Source of the DNA: Mycobacterium persicum | GTDB taxonomy: Bacteria > Actinomycetota > Actinomycetes > Mycobacteriales > Mycobacteriaceae | DNA: 64,000 nucleotides | NCBI RefSeq assembly: GCF_002086675.1 | Contig: NZ_MVIF01000001.1 | Span: 62,001-126,000 of the forward strand | Direction: 5' to 3' | Shown: piece by piece, positions 1 through 9,300 of the stretch | Position numbering within the stretch: position 1 is the first letter of the stretch | Layout of the letters: every line of letters begins with the position of its first letter | Translations under genes and position numbers: made by a program | The notes under the pieces: model-generated | Database searches by the model: none | What the model was told of the DNA's origin: nothing | The model's input: the letters and a program-made list of their open reading frames with translations, nothing else

Positions 1-258
1 AAGTCGGCGGGATTCGGAGGTACACCGCCAGACCCGGTGCAACGCTGGGACGCCGAGATTGAACGCATCGGCAACCTCAGCGTCGACCCGTCCAATCCCA
101 GTTGGTACAACGACGCCAAGGCCGTATACCTGCTACCCAGGACCCTCAATGACTTCGCCAGCCGGTTTCCTCCCGGCGTGCTGGTTGTCCGGTTCACGCC
201 CTACGACGATCACCCTGGCTGGTTCTGCCTCGTATCCATTCAGCCGGTGTCGCAGTGA
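1..258 (+). CDS. C-terminal part of an unknown protein (cut by window edge)
   Basis: The frame is open from the first base to a TGA at 256-258, giving about 85 residues with no start needed inside the window, so this is probably the 3' end of a longer gene. A GTG at 37 could start a 73-residue protein instead. The end is Trp/Pro-rich (WFCLVSIQPVSQ) and has no motif I recognise. It converges on the adenylate cyclase gene with about 64 bp between the stops. Function unknown. Confidence 0.5.
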   Translation, partial: KSAGFGGTPPDPVQRWDAEIERIGNLSVDPSNPSWYNDAKAVYLLPRTLNDFASRFPPGVLVVRFTPYDDHPGWFCLVSIQPVSQ

Positions 259-322
259 GCCCAACGGGGCGATGACCGTGGCCGTCGTCTTTGGCATCCG
301 CCGGCTGGCGAGCGTTCGCCAT

Positions 323-1849
323 TCAGCCGAGGCGATGCGAGGGTGTGACCGCTGGGTCGAGGCCGAAAACCTCTGTGGGGGCTGACTTGCCCTTCAGCGC
401 ATGTGCACCCCGGTCGGTAAGTCCCGGCGGTCGGGAAACCAATGCGTCGACGGTCTGCTGGGTGAGAAGGATAGTGTTGCCGGTGGTTTTGGTGAGTTGC
501 TCGACGCGGGCCGCCACATTGACGGCGTCACCGATGAGGGTGAATTCGAGTTTGCCGCCGCCGCCAATGGTTCCGGCGATCACTACACCAGTGTTTATCC
601 CGATGCCGACGCGAAGCTCCCCGCCGAATCGCTCGGCGACAGGGCGGCTGATCGATGCCGCTGCGCCCACTGCGGCGTCCGCGTGATTCGGGAGATCGCT
701 CGGAGCGCCGAAGACGCCCAGAGCGCCGTCGCCGAGGAACTTGTTCACGTGGCCACCAGCCTCGACGACGGCAGGCACGACGATCTCGAACAACGCGTTG
801 AGGCGGGCAACGGTTTCCTCAGCGCTGTGTGCCTCGGCGAACGGCGTGAAGTCGCGGATGTCAACGAACATCACCGTCGCCTCACGGCGCTCCCCGGTGA
901 ACACATCATTACCCTGCTCAAGCAGCCGTGCTGCGAGGGCCGGGTCGACATAGGTTCCAAACGCCGCCTGCAGGCGTCGCCGCTCAGCCAAACCCGCCTG
1001 CATGCGATTAAACGATGCTGCGAGCGCACCGAGGTCATCGTCTTGAGCCACAGGCAGGCGTTGGCTGTAAACACCCGCCGCCACACGTTCAGTTCCTTCG
1101 GCGAGGTCGCGAACGGTTTGCAAGGAGGGTGAAAACGCGGAGGCGAGCGTGATCGGTACCCCCATGCCAAACGCCAATCCACAGGCGATCACGACGGCGA
1201 ATAAGGGAACCTCACTGACCCGATGAAACACTGCCCCCAGCATCGCGCCCGCGAGCGCGAACACAAACGCGACGCTGACCATGAATACGCTGGACCACGC
1301 TGCAAAAGTCGGACGTGAGCGGGGCAGGGAATCACCGATCCCCGTATCACCAGTGAGTGCGACTCGCGATGGCCGAAGCGATGCTTCCACGAAGCTGTGG
1401 CTTGCGGCCTGGGTGGCAGTTCCGAGGACGGCACCCCATATGCCGTACTGGACAAGCCGCGAACAGGTCGCCCCCGCGATCGCACCGACAACGACAGAAA
1501 GCACGGCAGCCCAAACAGCGGTGACAACCACGCCTCGGAGAACCGCCTCGCGAGCGTACGCATAGGTGTTTTCCAGGGCTGTCGCCGGATCGACCTTCTG
1601 GCCCGCCGCCCACTGCTCGACGGAGCGGATTCGGCCTAGGCCAGGAAGAACAGTGGCGTACACAGCCACCGGCACGGCGACAACCGTCACTGCAGCCGTC
1701 TCGAAATAATGATCGGAATGCTCGTAAGCCGTAAGGATTATCGACGACACAAGCCAGATCGGTAGCGCCACGAGAACACTGATCGCGAAGATCGCCCACG
1801 AGTACCTCGCTCTGTACTGATCCCACGCCCACTGCCAGATACGGTCCAT
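323..1849 (-). CDS. membrane class III adenylate cyclase with HAMP domain
   Basis: Makes cAMP from ATP at the inner membrane. The 508 residues hold about six hydrophobic segments (roughly 17-40, 48-71, 103-126, 134-154, 183-208, 215-240), a HAMP linker (about 241-290) and a C-terminal cyclase domain (about 320-500). The catalytic set is complete: metal-binding Asp330 (VDIRDF) and Asp374 (KFLGDG), adenine-selecting Lys370 and Asp441, and transition-state Asn444/Arg448 (NVAAR). This matches the mycobacterial Rv1318c-Rv1320c/Rv3645 architecture. ATG start. It lies downstream of groEL1 on the same strand, but a strong hairpin separates the two, so it probably has its own promoter. The sensed signal cannot be inferred. 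Confidence 0.93.
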   Translation of the reverse strand: MDRIWQWAWDQYRARYSWAIFAISVLVALPIWLVSSIILTAYEHSDHYFETAAVTVVAVPVAVYATVLPGLGRIRSVEQWAAGQKVDPATALENTYAYAREAVLRGVVVTAVWAAVLSVVVGAIAGATCSRLVQYGIWGAVLGTATQAASHSFVEASLRPSRVALTGDTGIGDSLPRSRPTFAAWSSVFMVSVAFVFALAGAMLGAVFHRVSEVPLFAVVIACGLAFGMGVPITLASAFSPSLQTVRDLAEGTERVAAGVYSQRLPVAQDDDLGALAASFNRMQAGLAERRRLQAAFGTYVDPALAARLLEQGNDVFTGERREATVMFVDIRDFTPFAEAHSAEETVARLNALFEIVVPAVVEAGGHVNKFLGDGALGVFGAPSDLPNHADAAVGAAASISRPVAERFGGELRVGIGINTGVVIAGTIGGGGKLEFTLIGDAVNVAARVEQLTKTTGNTILLTQQTVDALVSRPPGLTDRGAHALKGKSAPTEVFGLDPAVTPSHRLG

Positions 1850-1890
1850 GCCGGGAGACTAAGCCTAAATCCCCGTGACCGGCGGAGACA

Positions 1891-1925
1891 CGAAACACCC
1901 CGGCCGCCGGGGCCGGGGTGTTTCG
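1891..1925 (-). terminator. intrinsic-type hairpin after groEL1
   Basis: A perfect 15-bp inverted repeat (1891-1905 with 1911-1925, 5-nt loop) starts 12 bp past the groEL1 stop. There is no long U tract, as is common for mycobacterial hairpin terminators. It would end the groES-groEL1 transcript before the adenylate cyclase gene. Confidence 0.75.
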
Positions 1926-1936
1926 TCACCGCTTAC

Positions 1937-3568
1937 CTAGTGATGGTGGTGATGGCCGTGACCATGACCGTGATGGTCGTGCTCGTCCGCATTGGCGGGC
2001 TTCTCGACCACCGCCGTCTCGGTGGTGAGCACCATCCTGGCCACCGATGCGGCGTTGAGCACCGCGGATCTGGTCACCTTGACCGGGTCGACGACACCGT
2101 CGGCGGCCAGGTCGCCATAGGTCAGCGTGCTGGCGTTGAGGCCGTGTCCGGCGGGCAGCTCGCTGACCTTGCTGACCGCGACCGCGCCGTCCAGCCCGGC
2201 ATTGGTGGCGATCCAGTACAGCGGTGCGGCGAGGGCCTCGGAGAACACGTCGACGCCGAGCGCCTCATCGCCCGACAGTGACGCGCGCAGATCCTTCAGC
2301 GCCTGGCGGGCCTGAATCAGCGCGGAGCCGCCCCCGGGGACGATGCCCTCCTCGACCGCAGCCTTGGCGGCAGCGACCGCGTCCTCGACGCTTTCCTTGC
2401 GTTCTTTGAGCTCGGTCTCGGTGGCGGCACCCACCTTGATGACGGCGACCCCGCCGGCCAACTTGGCCAGCCGCTCACCCAACTTCTCGCGATCCCAGTC
2501 GGAGTCGCTTCGCTCGATCTCGCCGCGCAGCAGATTGACCCGGGCCGCAACCGCTTCCGGAGCGCCGCCGCCGTCGACGATGATGGTCTCGTCCTTGCTG
2601 ACCACCACCCGACGGGCCGAGCCCAACACCTCCAGGCCCACTTCCCGCAGCACCAGGCCGGCGTCGGGGTTGACCACCTCGGCGCCCGTCACCGCCGCCA
2701 GGTCCTGCAGGAACGCCTTGCGCCGGTCGCCGAAGTACGGCGACTTCACCGCGACCGCTCGCAGCGTCTTGCGGATGGAGTTGACGACCAGCGTCGCCAG
2801 CGCCTCGCCCTCGACGTCCTCGGCGATGATCACCAGCGGCTTGCCGGCTTCGGCAACCTTCTCCAACAGCGGCAGCAGGTCCGGCAGCGAGCTGATCTTC
2901 TCCTGGTGCAACAGGATCACCGCGTCTTCGAGCACGGCCTCCTGCGAGTCGAAGTCGGTGACGAAGTACGCCGACAAGAAGCCCTTATCAAAGCCGACCC
3001 CCTCGGTGAATTCCAGCTCGGTGCTCAATGTCGAGGATTCCTCGACGCTGACCACGCCGTCGGCGCCGACCTTGGTCATCGCCTCGCCCACCAGCTCACC
3101 GATCTGCTCGTCGCGCGAGGACACCGTCGCCACCTGAGCGATGGCATCCTTGCCCGATACGGGTGTGGCCGACGCGAGCAGCGCTTCGGACACCGCGTCG
3201 GCAGCCTTGCCGATGCCGGCGCCGAGTGCGATCGGGTTGACACCCGCAGCGACCAGCCGCAAACCGGCCTTGAGCAGAGCTTGGGCCAGCACCGTGGCGG
3301 TCGTGGTGCCGTCGCCGGCAACGTCGTTGGTCTTGGTGGCCACCGATTTCACCAGCTGGGCGCCCAGGTTCTCGAAGGGGTCTTCCAGGTCGATCTCACG
3401 CGCGACGGTGACGCCGTCGTTGGTGATAGTGGGTCCGCCGAAAGACTTGGCCAACACCACGTGCCGACCACGCGGGCCCAACGTCACCCTTACCGTGTCG
3501 GCGAGCTTGTCCGCGCCCGCCTCCATTGCGCGACGCGCGATTTCGTCGTACTCAATCAGCTTGCTCAT
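1937..3568 (-). CDS. groEL1: 60 kDa chaperonin GroEL1
   Basis: ATP-dependent protein-folding chaperonin subunit (543 aa). The conserved nucleotide-binding [10 protein letters not shown] motif lies near residue 86, and the intermediate and apical domains are intact. The C-terminus is His-rich ([11 protein letters not shown]) instead of the usual Gly-Met tail. That identifies the GroEL1 paralogue, which in mycobacteria sits beside groES and has specialised roles (mycolate/biofilm, nucleoid and metal binding are reported for the family). ATG start, 78 bp after groES, so probably co-transcribed under the CIRCE operator upstream of groES. The housekeeping GroEL2 gene is not in this window. Confidence 0.97.
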   Translation of the reverse strand: MSKLIEYDEIARRAMEAGADKLADTVRVTLGPRGRHVVLAKSFGGPTITNDGVTVAREIDLEDPFENLGAQLVKSVATKTNDVAGDGTTTATVLAQALLKAGLRLVAAGVNPIALGAGIGKAADAVSEALLASATPVSGKDAIAQVATVSSRDEQIGELVGEAMTKVGADGVVSVEESSTLSTELEFTEGVGFDKGFLSAYFVTDFDSQEAVLEDAVILLHQEKISSLPDLLPLLEKVAEAGKPLVIIAEDVEGEALATLVVNSIRKTLRAVAVKSPYFGDRRKAFLQDLAAVTGAEVVNPDAGLVLREVGLEVLGSARRVVVSKDETIIVDGGGAPEAVAARVNLLRGEIERSDSDWDREKLGERLAKLAGGVAVIKVGAATETELKERKESVEDAVAAAKAAVEEGIVPGGGSALIQARQALKDLRASLSGDEALGVDVFSEALAAPLYWIATNAGLDGAVAVSKVSELPAGHGLNASTLTYGDLAADGVVDPVKVTRSAVLNAASVARMVLTTETAVVEKPANADEHDHHGHGHGHHHHH

Positions 3569-3646
3569 CAGGCTCCTTTACGCATGCCGCCCCGGAAATC
3601 ACCCGTGGCCGAGCACGGGGATCGCCGGGGCGGAACACGGTTTCTG

Positions 3647-3949
3647 TTACTTGGAAACGACAGCCAGCACGTCGCGTGCCGACAGGATCAGGTATTCCTC
3701 GCCGTTGTACTTGATCTCAGTGCCGCCGTACTTGCTGTAGATGACGGTGTCGCCTTCGGCGACGTCCAGCGGGATGCGCTTCTCGCCATCCTCGTCCCAC
3801 CGGCCGGGGCCGACAGCGACGACGGTGCCCTCCTGGGGCTTCTCCTTGGCGGTGTCGGGAATGACCAGACCGGACGCGGTCGTGGTCTCGGCCTCGTTGG
3901 CCTGCACGAGAATCTTGTCCTCGAGTGGCTTGATGTTCACCTTCGCCAC
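3647..3949 (-). CDS. groES: 10 kDa co-chaperonin GroES
   Basis: Seven-subunit lid of the GroEL chamber (100 aa, the family length). The mobile-loop region ([20 protein letters not shown]) and the conserved VAVGPG turn are visible. First gene of the groES-groEL1 operon. The start ATG (3949) has GAGGG about 7 nt upstream. Transcription probably comes from the region holding the CIRCE element about 170 bp upstream. Confidence 0.98.
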
Positions 3950-4119
3950 GATTGGAGCCCTCCACTATTGGGTCGGGTCCGGGTTCAGGCCCGGACCGGA
4001 GTTGGCGGTCGGTCCGGGGCTTGCCCCGGAACCGTCCGAATTACCAGGTGATTCGGCATTCTTCCGTGCCCTCGCGCCGTCGTCGCGGGTGCCGGCAACA
4101 GGGGTCGTCCGACTGCCAC

Positions 4120-4151
4120 CTAGCACTCTATACATGAGAGTGCTAGCACTC
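4120..4151. promoter_or_regulatory. CIRCE operator (HrcA site) with an extra half-site
   Basis: CTAGCACTC, 9 nt, GAGTGCTAG at 4120-4146 matches the HrcA-binding CIRCE inverted repeat and lies upstream of groES, as expected for heat-shock control. The right arm overlaps a third half-site, so 4138-4151 reads GAGTGCTAGCACTC, a second perfect palindrome with no spacer. Confidence 0.92.
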
Positions 4152-4202
4152 AAGGGCACCCCGGTGCTTCTGCGTGTTTGCGTTGCGGAGGCGGCCGACA
4201 CC

Positions 4203-4258
4203 GAGATTGCCGCCATGGTTGTGGTCCGCTCACCAACCACAGCCATGACGGCAATTTC
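4203..4258 (-). terminator. long hairpin after tsaD
   Basis: Arms 4203-4225 and 4236-4258 pair over 23 positions with one mismatch and two G-U pairs, around a 10-nt loop. It begins 10 bp past the tsaD stop and precedes the groES control region, so it is best read as the terminator of the alr-tsaD operon. The near-symmetry means it could also act on the opposite strand. Confidence 0.65.
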
Positions 4259-4268
4259 GCGCAAAGGG

Positions 4269-5303
4269 CTAGCTTACCTGCCCTGTTACCACGGGCAGGC
4301 CGGGATCGGTGGCTGCATCCAGCGGTGACGGCGGCGCCCCCGCGACAACCAGGTGCGCCGCGAACGCGGCGATCATGGCGCCGTTGTCGGTGCACAGCCG
4401 GGGCCTGGGGATACGCAGACTCAGCCCCGCCTCGGCGCAGCGCTGGGTGGCCAGCTCGCGCAGCCGGGAGTTGGCGGCCACCCCGCCCGCGATCAGCAGG
4501 GTCGACACCCCCAGGTCGGTGGCCGCGCGCACCGCCTTCTTGGTCAACACGTCCGCGACGGCCTCCTGGAATCCGGCGGCGACGTCGGCGGGCCGGAAGT
4601 CCGGATGGCTTTCCAGGTGGCGGGCTACCGCGGTCTTGAGCCCGGAGAAGCTGAACGCGTAGCGATCATCGGCCGGCCCGGTCATGCCGCGCGGGAACAC
4701 GGGGATCTCCGCGGCCTCGCGGCCGCAGGTGCGGGCCAGGTCGTCAAGCACCTTGCCGCCCGGATAACCCAGGCCCAGCAGCCGTGCCACCTTGTCGTAG
4801 GCCTCACCGGCGGCGTCGTCGACGGTGCTGCCCAGCTCGACGATCGGTTCACCGAGCGACCGCACCTGCAGCAGGTGGGTGTGCCCGCCCGACACCAGCA
4901 GCGCCACGCACTCGGGCAGCGGGCCGTGTTCGTAGACGTCGGCGGCCAGATGCCCGCCCAGGTGGTTGACGGCGTAGAACGGCACTCCCCACGCCGCCGC
5001 ATAGGCTTTGGCCGCGGCCACCCCCACCAACAGCGCACCGGCCAGGCCCGGGCCGATGGTGGTGGCGATGATGTCCGGTCGTTTCACACCGGCCGCCACC
5101 AGTGCCCGACGCATCGCGGGACCAAGCGCTTCCAGGTGTGCCCGGGAGGCAATCTCGGGGACCACCCCGCCGAAGCGCACGTGCTCGTCGACGCTGGAGG
5201 CCACCTCGTCGGCCAGCAATGTCACCGTGCCGTCAGCGTCTAGCCGCGCGATGCCGACTCCCGTTTCGTCGCACGAGGTTTCGATGGCCAGCACGATAGT
5301 CAT
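4269..5303 (-). CDS. tsaD: tRNA N6-adenosine threonylcarbamoyltransferase TsaD
   Basis: Transfers the threonylcarbamoyl group to A37 of ANN-decoding tRNAs (t6A), working with TsaB and TsaE encoded just upstream. The protein has 344 aa. The metal-binding histidines are in VNHLGGHL (His114, His118), and the C-terminal Asp-containing CTDNGAMIA motif is present. I chose the ATG at 5303 because it overlaps the rimI stop (ATGA) and matches the [12 protein letters not shown] start of the family. A longer open frame to 5795 is only read-through across rimI. Last gene of the operon, followed by a strong hairpin. Confidence 0.96.
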   Translation of the reverse strand: MTIVLAIETSCDETGVGIARLDADGTVTLLADEVASSVDEHVRFGGVVPEIASRAHLEALGPAMRRALVAAGVKRPDIIATTIGPGLAGALLVGVAAAKAYAAAWGVPFYAVNHLGGHLAADVYEHGPLPECVALLVSGGHTHLLQVRSLGEPIVELGSTVDDAAGEAYDKVARLLGLGYPGGKVLDDLARTCGREAAEIPVFPRGMTGPADDRYAFSFSGLKTAVARHLESHPDFRPADVAAGFQEAVADVLTKKAVRAATDLGVSTLLIAGGVAANSRLRELATQRCAEAGLSLRIPRPRLCTDNGAMIAAFAAHLVVAGAPPSPLDAATDPGLPVVTGQVS

Positions 5304-5770
5304 TCGCGCGCCTCCCGTCGCATCGTGTAGGCGTCGGCGCCGCTGACCCGGTAGTAGCGCCGGCGCAGGCCGATCTGCTCGAATCCCACGCTGCGATACA
5401 GCGCGAGGGCGGCCTCGTTGTCGGTGCGGACCTCCAGGTATACGACGCCGCCATCGGCGAAATCGAGCAGGTCGTTGAGCAGCCGGCGGCCGATGCCCTG
5501 TCGCTGGTAGGCCGGATCCACCCCGATGGTGTGCACCTCGTACTCGTAGGGCGGGATGCGACCCAACCGGGAAATGCCGGCATAGCCGACCAGGGCGTCG
5601 CCGCAGCGCGCACCTACATAGTGGTTGCGCGCACTGGCCAGTTCCCGTTCGAACGCCACCGCCGGCCACGGGTCGTCGCCGTCGAACAGCTGCGCTTCCA
5701 GATCGGCGCATCGCCCGGCATCGGCGGGGGTCAGCGCACCAAGGATGACGGGTTCGGTGTGGGCAGTCAT
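5300..5770 (-). CDS. rimI: ribosomal-protein/N-terminal alanine acetyltransferase RimI
   Basis: GNAT-fold N-alpha-acetyltransferase (156 aa). The acetyl-CoA-binding motif (R/Q-x-x-G-x-G/A) is [11 protein letters not shown], preceded by the HTIGVDP strand, and the C-terminal [13 protein letters not shown] is typical of RimI. The start at 5770 overlaps the tsaB stop by ATGA and the stop overlaps tsaD the same way, so translation is coupled. Clustering with the t6A genes is the usual actinobacterial arrangement. The in vivo targets are not evident from the sequence. Confidence 0.93.
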   Translation of the reverse strand: MTAHTEPVILGALTPADAGRCADLEAQLFDGDDPWPAVAFERELASARNHYVGARCGDALVGYAGISRLGRIPPYEYEVHTIGVDPAYQRQGIGRRLLNDLLDFADGGVVYLEVRTDNEAALALYRSVGFEQIGLRRRYYRVSGADAYTMRREARE

Positions 5771-6390
5771 GCGCCGGCCGCCAACGGTTTGGCATCCGGG
5801 CGTCGCAGATACAGCGGCATCAGCGGCGGCGGGTCGTCGCTCCATTCGCGCACCGCGCCGACCAGCCCGGCCGGCGTAGGGTACACCGGCTCGCACCGTG
5901 GCAGGCCGAACAACGACGCGTGCTCGGGCGAGCCCGCGACCGCGCGGGCCGGTCCCGGATCGACGTCGGCCGGGGCGTTGACGGCCGGCCCGACGGTGCG
6001 GACCCCGTCGCGGTACCGAGCCCAGTACACCTCGCGCCGGCGTGCGTCGGTGACGACCAGCGTGTCACCGGTGGTGTGGCCGCCGATGGCGTCCAGGCTG
6101 CACACGCCGTACACCGGGATCTGCAGCGCGTGCCCGTAGGCCGCGGCCGTCGCCATCCCGACCCGCAGCCCGGTAAAGGGTCCGGGCCCGCAGCCGACCA
6201 CCACGGCGTCCAGGTCGGTCATGCTCAGCCCCCCGTCGGCAAGTGCGGACAGCACGTTAGGTGTCAACCGTTCGGCGTGTGCTCGGGCGTCGACGGTGAC
6301 CCGCTGCGCCACCGTGACAAAGCCATCGAGGCGCACCACGCCCGCGGTCACGGCCGGGGTCGCGGTGTCGATGGCAAGGACGACGCTCAT
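5767..6390 (-). CDS. tsaB: tRNA threonylcarbamoyladenosine protein TsaB
   Basis: Non-catalytic ASKHA-fold partner of TsaD in t6A synthesis (207 aa). The LAIDTATP start and the conserved [13 protein letters not shown] segment identify the family. The ATG at 6390 overlaps the tsaE stop (ATGA). A GTG 12 bp further up is possible but unnecessary. It corresponds to Rv3421c. Confidence 0.93.
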   Translation of the reverse strand: MSVVLAIDTATPAVTAGVVRLDGFVTVAQRVTVDARAHAERLTPNVLSALADGGLSMTDLDAVVVGCGPGPFTGLRVGMATAAAYGHALQIPVYGVCSLDAIGGHTTGDTLVVTDARRREVYWARYRDGVRTVGPAVNAPADVDPGPARAVAGSPEHASLFGLPRCEPVYPTPAGLVGAVREWSDDPPPLMPLYLRRPDAKPLAAGA

Positions 6391-6842
6391 GAACACACCC
6401 ACTGCCAGGTCGCGATCCGCACGTCGGAATGGCTGACTCGCTCCAACCGGACGTCGAGGTGGCGCTGCGAAAGGCGTTCGGCCAGGCCCTCACCCCACTC
6501 GACCACCACCACCGCGTCGTCGAGTTCGGTGTCGAGGTCCAGGGAGTCGAGTTCGCCGAGCAGAGCGGCACCGGGCCGGTCCAGCAAGCGGTACAGGTCG
6601 ACATGAATCATCGCCGGACGGCCGGGGCGGCGCGCCGGGTGTACCCGCGCCAGCACGTAGGTTGGCGAGGTGACCGGACCTTCGACATCCAAGGTTGCGG
6701 CAATTCCCTTGGCCAGCACGGTCTTTCCAGCGCCCAGCGGACCGGACAGCACCACAACGTCGCCGGCCCGCAGCTGCTCACCCAACCGGGCTCCCAGGGC
6801 GACGGTGTCCTCGACACGCTCCAGCTTCTGCTGCTCAGCCAC
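6387..6842 (-). CDS. tsaE: tRNA threonylcarbamoyladenosine ATPase TsaE
   Basis: P-loop ATPase that drives the TsaB-TsaD cycle (151 aa). The Walker A motif GPLGAGKT is at about 34-41, followed by the family motif SPTYVLARVH and the HVDLYRL strand. GTG start, overlapping the stop of the upstream hydrolase by 8 bp, so the operon runs alr, hydrolase, tsaE, tsaB, rimI, tsaD. Confidence 0.94.
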   Translation of the reverse strand: MAEQQKLERVEDTVALGARLGEQLRAGDVVVLSGPLGAGKTVLAKGIAATLDVEGPVTSPTYVLARVHPARRPGRPAMIHVDLYRLLDRPGAALLGELDSLDLDTELDDAVVVVEWGEGLAERLSQRHLDVRLERVSHSDVRIATWQWVCS

Positions 6843-7956
6843 GGCGTCTCAACTGTTCTCGCAGTTGCCGGTACCGCAACGTCATTGCACCCGGAGTGGC
6901 CCGGTCGACCAGCCGAATCAATCCCTCGTTGATGGCGTCGGGCTTCTCCAGCAGCGCCAGATGACTTGCCCCGCTGACGATGACCAGTTCCGACCGCGGC
7001 AGCGAAGCCGCCATCTTCTTCGAGTATTCGTCCGGGGTGAGCAGGTCGTGGTCGCCGCAGGCGATCAGGGTCGGGACCTTCAGCAACGTCCACAGCCCGG
7101 CGGTTTCGTCGTGGACTTCCAGGGCCTGCAGGAACTCCACCAGGGTGGCGATCGGGGTGTCGTTCATCATCCGCTGCGAGAACGCGTCCAGGCTCCGGCT
7201 GACCTGCAGGTCACTGAAGGACGCGGCGCGCAGGATCGGGGCGATCAGCGACCGGGACACGGTACGGCCCCGGTGTACCAGCTTCGGCGCGGAGCGCGCG
7301 GTGAACCGCACGGCTTCCAACGCCGGGTTCTTCAGGAACTCGCCGAGCGGTGAGCGCGTCACCCCTTCGGCGGCCGAGGAGATCACCGCTGCCCCCACGA
7401 TCCGTCGCCGGCGTCCATAGTGCTCGGGAAACTGGCGGGCATGCGACAACACCGTCATGCCGCCCATGGAATGACCGACCAGCACAGTCGGCCCGCGCGG
7501 CGCGGTGGCCCGCAGCACCGTTTCCAGGTCCTGGCCCAGCTGGGTCAGTGTGTAGGTCTCGGGTGCGGCTTCGCCGGACTGGCCGTGCCCACGCTGGTCA
7601 TAGAAGACCATGCGCACCCGCGAGCCCCAGTGTTCGCCCAGCCGCATCCGCTGAAAGTGGAAGGCGCCCATGCGGAGGCAAAACCCGTGTGCGAACACCA
7701 CGGTCACCGGGGCGTCGATCGGCCCGGCCTCGCGCACCGCCAGCTGCACCCCGTCGGGGGTGGTCACCACGTGGCCGCGCTCGCTGTCCAGCCGCTCGAA
7801 ATCCTCGTCGGCGTAAGGGTCTTCGACGACGCCGCTGCGTTCGGCCAGCGACCGGCGGGCAGCGGCTCCGACGATCGTGGCGACCGCGGTCAGCCCGGCG
7901 CCTCCCGCAAGCCAGGCTCTACCCTGGTAACTCTTATGGGATTCGTTGGGATTCAA
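6835..7956 (-). CDS. alpha/beta hydrolase, membrane-anchored
   Basis: A 373-residue alpha/beta hydrolase with an N-terminal hydrophobic segment (about 14-33) that looks like an uncleaved anchor. The nucleophile elbow is GHSMGG (Ser163), with Asp in ACGDHD and His in GASHLAL as the other triad members. The start is probably the TTG at 7956, which overlaps the alr stop as TTGA and precedes the [10 protein letters not shown] residues. No ATG is available nearby, and a longer frame to 8346 is only shadow of alr. Likely esterase or lipase activity at the envelope; substrate unknown. Co-transcribed with alr and tsaE, with no obvious functional link beyond position. Confidence 0.85.
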   Translation of the reverse strand: MNPNESHKSYQGRAWLAGGAGLTAVATIVGAAARRSLAERSGVVEDPYADEDFERLDSERGHVVTTPDGVQLAVREAGPIDAPVTVVFAHGFCLRMGAFHFQRMRLGEHWGSRVRMVFYDQRGHGQSGEAAPETYTLTQLGQDLETVLRATAPRGPTVLVGHSMGGMTVLSHARQFPEHYGRRRRIVGAAVISSAAEGVTRSPLGEFLKNPALEAVRFTARSAPKLVHRGRTVSRSLIAPILRAASFSDLQVSRSLDAFSQRMMNDTPIATLVEFLQALEVHDETAGLWTLLKVPTLIACGDHDLLTPDEYSKKMAASLPRSELVIVSGASHLALLEKPDAINEGLIRLVDRATPGAMTLRYRQLREQLRRRG

Positions 7957-9113
7957 CGGTTTTCGGCCTCGCGATAGGTCCTGGTGATCCGCCCGCGCGG
8001 GCTGGTGACCACTTCGTAGTGGATGGTGCCGACCAGATCGGCCCAGTCCTGTGCGGTGGGCTCGCCGCGGGTGCCAGGCCCGAACAGAATGGCCTCGTCG
8101 CCTTCGGCCACGTCGATCCGGCCGGGGCCGAGGTCGACGACGAACTGGTCCATGCAGATCCGGCCGACCCCAGGTCGGCGGCGGCCGTTGATCAGTACCT
8201 CCAGACGGCCGCCCAGCGAGCGGAACACGCCGTCGGCGTAGCCGATCGGCAGCAGCGCCACCGTGGTGTCCCGCGGCGCGATCCAGGTGTGCCCGTACGA
8301 CACGCCTTCTCCCGCGGGAACCGATTTGACTAGGGCTACAGCGCATTTCACGGTCATCGCCGGCACCAGGCCCATCTCGCCCAGCTCCGGAACCGGGCTC
8401 AAGCCGTACACCGCGATGCCCGGCCGCACCAGATCGAGGGTCAGGTCAGGACGGGCCATGGTCGCCGACGAATTCGACAGGTGCGCCACTTCGAACCCGA
8501 CGCCCTGTTCGCGGGCGTATGCCAGCATGCCCCGGAATCGTTGGGCCTGAACGTCGTTGATGGGCTGTTGCGGTGCGTCGGCATATACCAGGTGCGACAT
8601 CAGCCCCCGCAGCCGGATCGCATTTTCGGCGACGGCCTGACGCAACCTGGCCAGCATGTCCGGGTACAGCGCCGGCGCCACGCCGTTGCGGTTCAGCCCG
8701 GTGTCGACCTTGACGGTCACCGTCGCCGTCTTGCCGGTACGGGCCGCCGCATCCAGCAGTTCGTCGAGTTGACGTGCCGACGAGACCGCGATTTCGACGT
8801 CGGCAATCAGCGCAGGCCCGAAATCGATGCCGGGCGGATGTAACCAGGCCAGCACCGGCGCGGTGATGCCGTCGGCGCGCAGCGCCAGCGCCTCGTCGAC
8901 GGTGGCGACACCGAGTTCGGCCGCCCCCGCCGCCAGCGCCGCCCGGGCAACCCTGGTCGCGCCGTGGCCGTAGCCATCAGCCTTGACGACGGCCATGATC
9001 TGTGCGTTCCCGGCGTGTTCGCGCAACACCCGCACGTTGTGTTCGACGGCGCCCAGGTCGACCACGGCCTCGGCCAGGACGCCCGGTGTCCGGGATATCG
9101 GCGTAACGGCCAA
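7953..9113 (-). CDS. alr: alanine racemase
   Basis: PLP enzyme interconverting L- and D-alanine for peptidoglycan (386 aa from the TTG). The PLP lysine is in [11 protein letters not shown] (Lys44), the catalytic tyrosine is in GVSYGHTW, and the C-terminal domain is complete ([13 protein letters not shown]). The start is uncertain. M. tuberculosis has ATG where this sequence has GTT (LAVTPIS), so I chose the TTG two codons earlier (9113). Upstream DNA still encodes an FWEN segment like the annotated H37Rv leader, but without an ATG. Probably heads the alr-tsaD operon. Confidence 0.93.
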   Translation of the reverse strand: MAVTPISRTPGVLAEAVVDLGAVEHNVRVLREHAGNAQIMAVVKADGYGHGATRVARAALAAGAAELGVATVDEALALRADGITAPVLAWLHPPGIDFGPALIADVEIAVSSARQLDELLDAAARTGKTATVTVKVDTGLNRNGVAPALYPDMLARLRQAVAENAIRLRGLMSHLVYADAPQQPINDVQAQRFRGMLAYAREQGVGFEVAHLSNSSATMARPDLTLDLVRPGIAVYGLSPVPELGEMGLVPAMTVKCAVALVKSVPAGEGVSYGHTWIAPRDTTVALLPIGYADGVFRSLGGRLEVLINGRRRPGVGRICMDQFVVDLGPGRIDVAEGDEAILFGPGTRGEPTAQDWADLVGTIHYEVVTSPRGRITRTYREAENR

Positions 9114-9300
9114 CGAAGTCGTGCTCCCACTCGTCTGGATGTCGGGTTCGCAGCCATTCTCCCAGAACGGGAAAACTACGCGGCGTTGGTCACATGGGTC
9201 ACACCCGTCTCTACGTTGGCAGGCACAACGCGCACCGTCCCCGGCAGAGGCCAGTGTGACGGATGTGACATGACGCCGCCCGCCTCCCAACGGGTCGGCG

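Noticed and set aside
2906-4051. Plus-strand open frame opposite groEL1/groES
   Set aside because: Shadow of strongly conserved chaperonin genes; no motif.
4148-4154. HspR HAIR-like half-site (ACTCAAG) beside CIRCE
   Set aside because: The matching CTTGAGT arm is absent at the right spacing, so only a half-site by chance remains.
5304-5795. N-terminal extension of TsaD to 508 residues
   Set aside because: It is read-through across rimI; the TsaD family start is at 5303.
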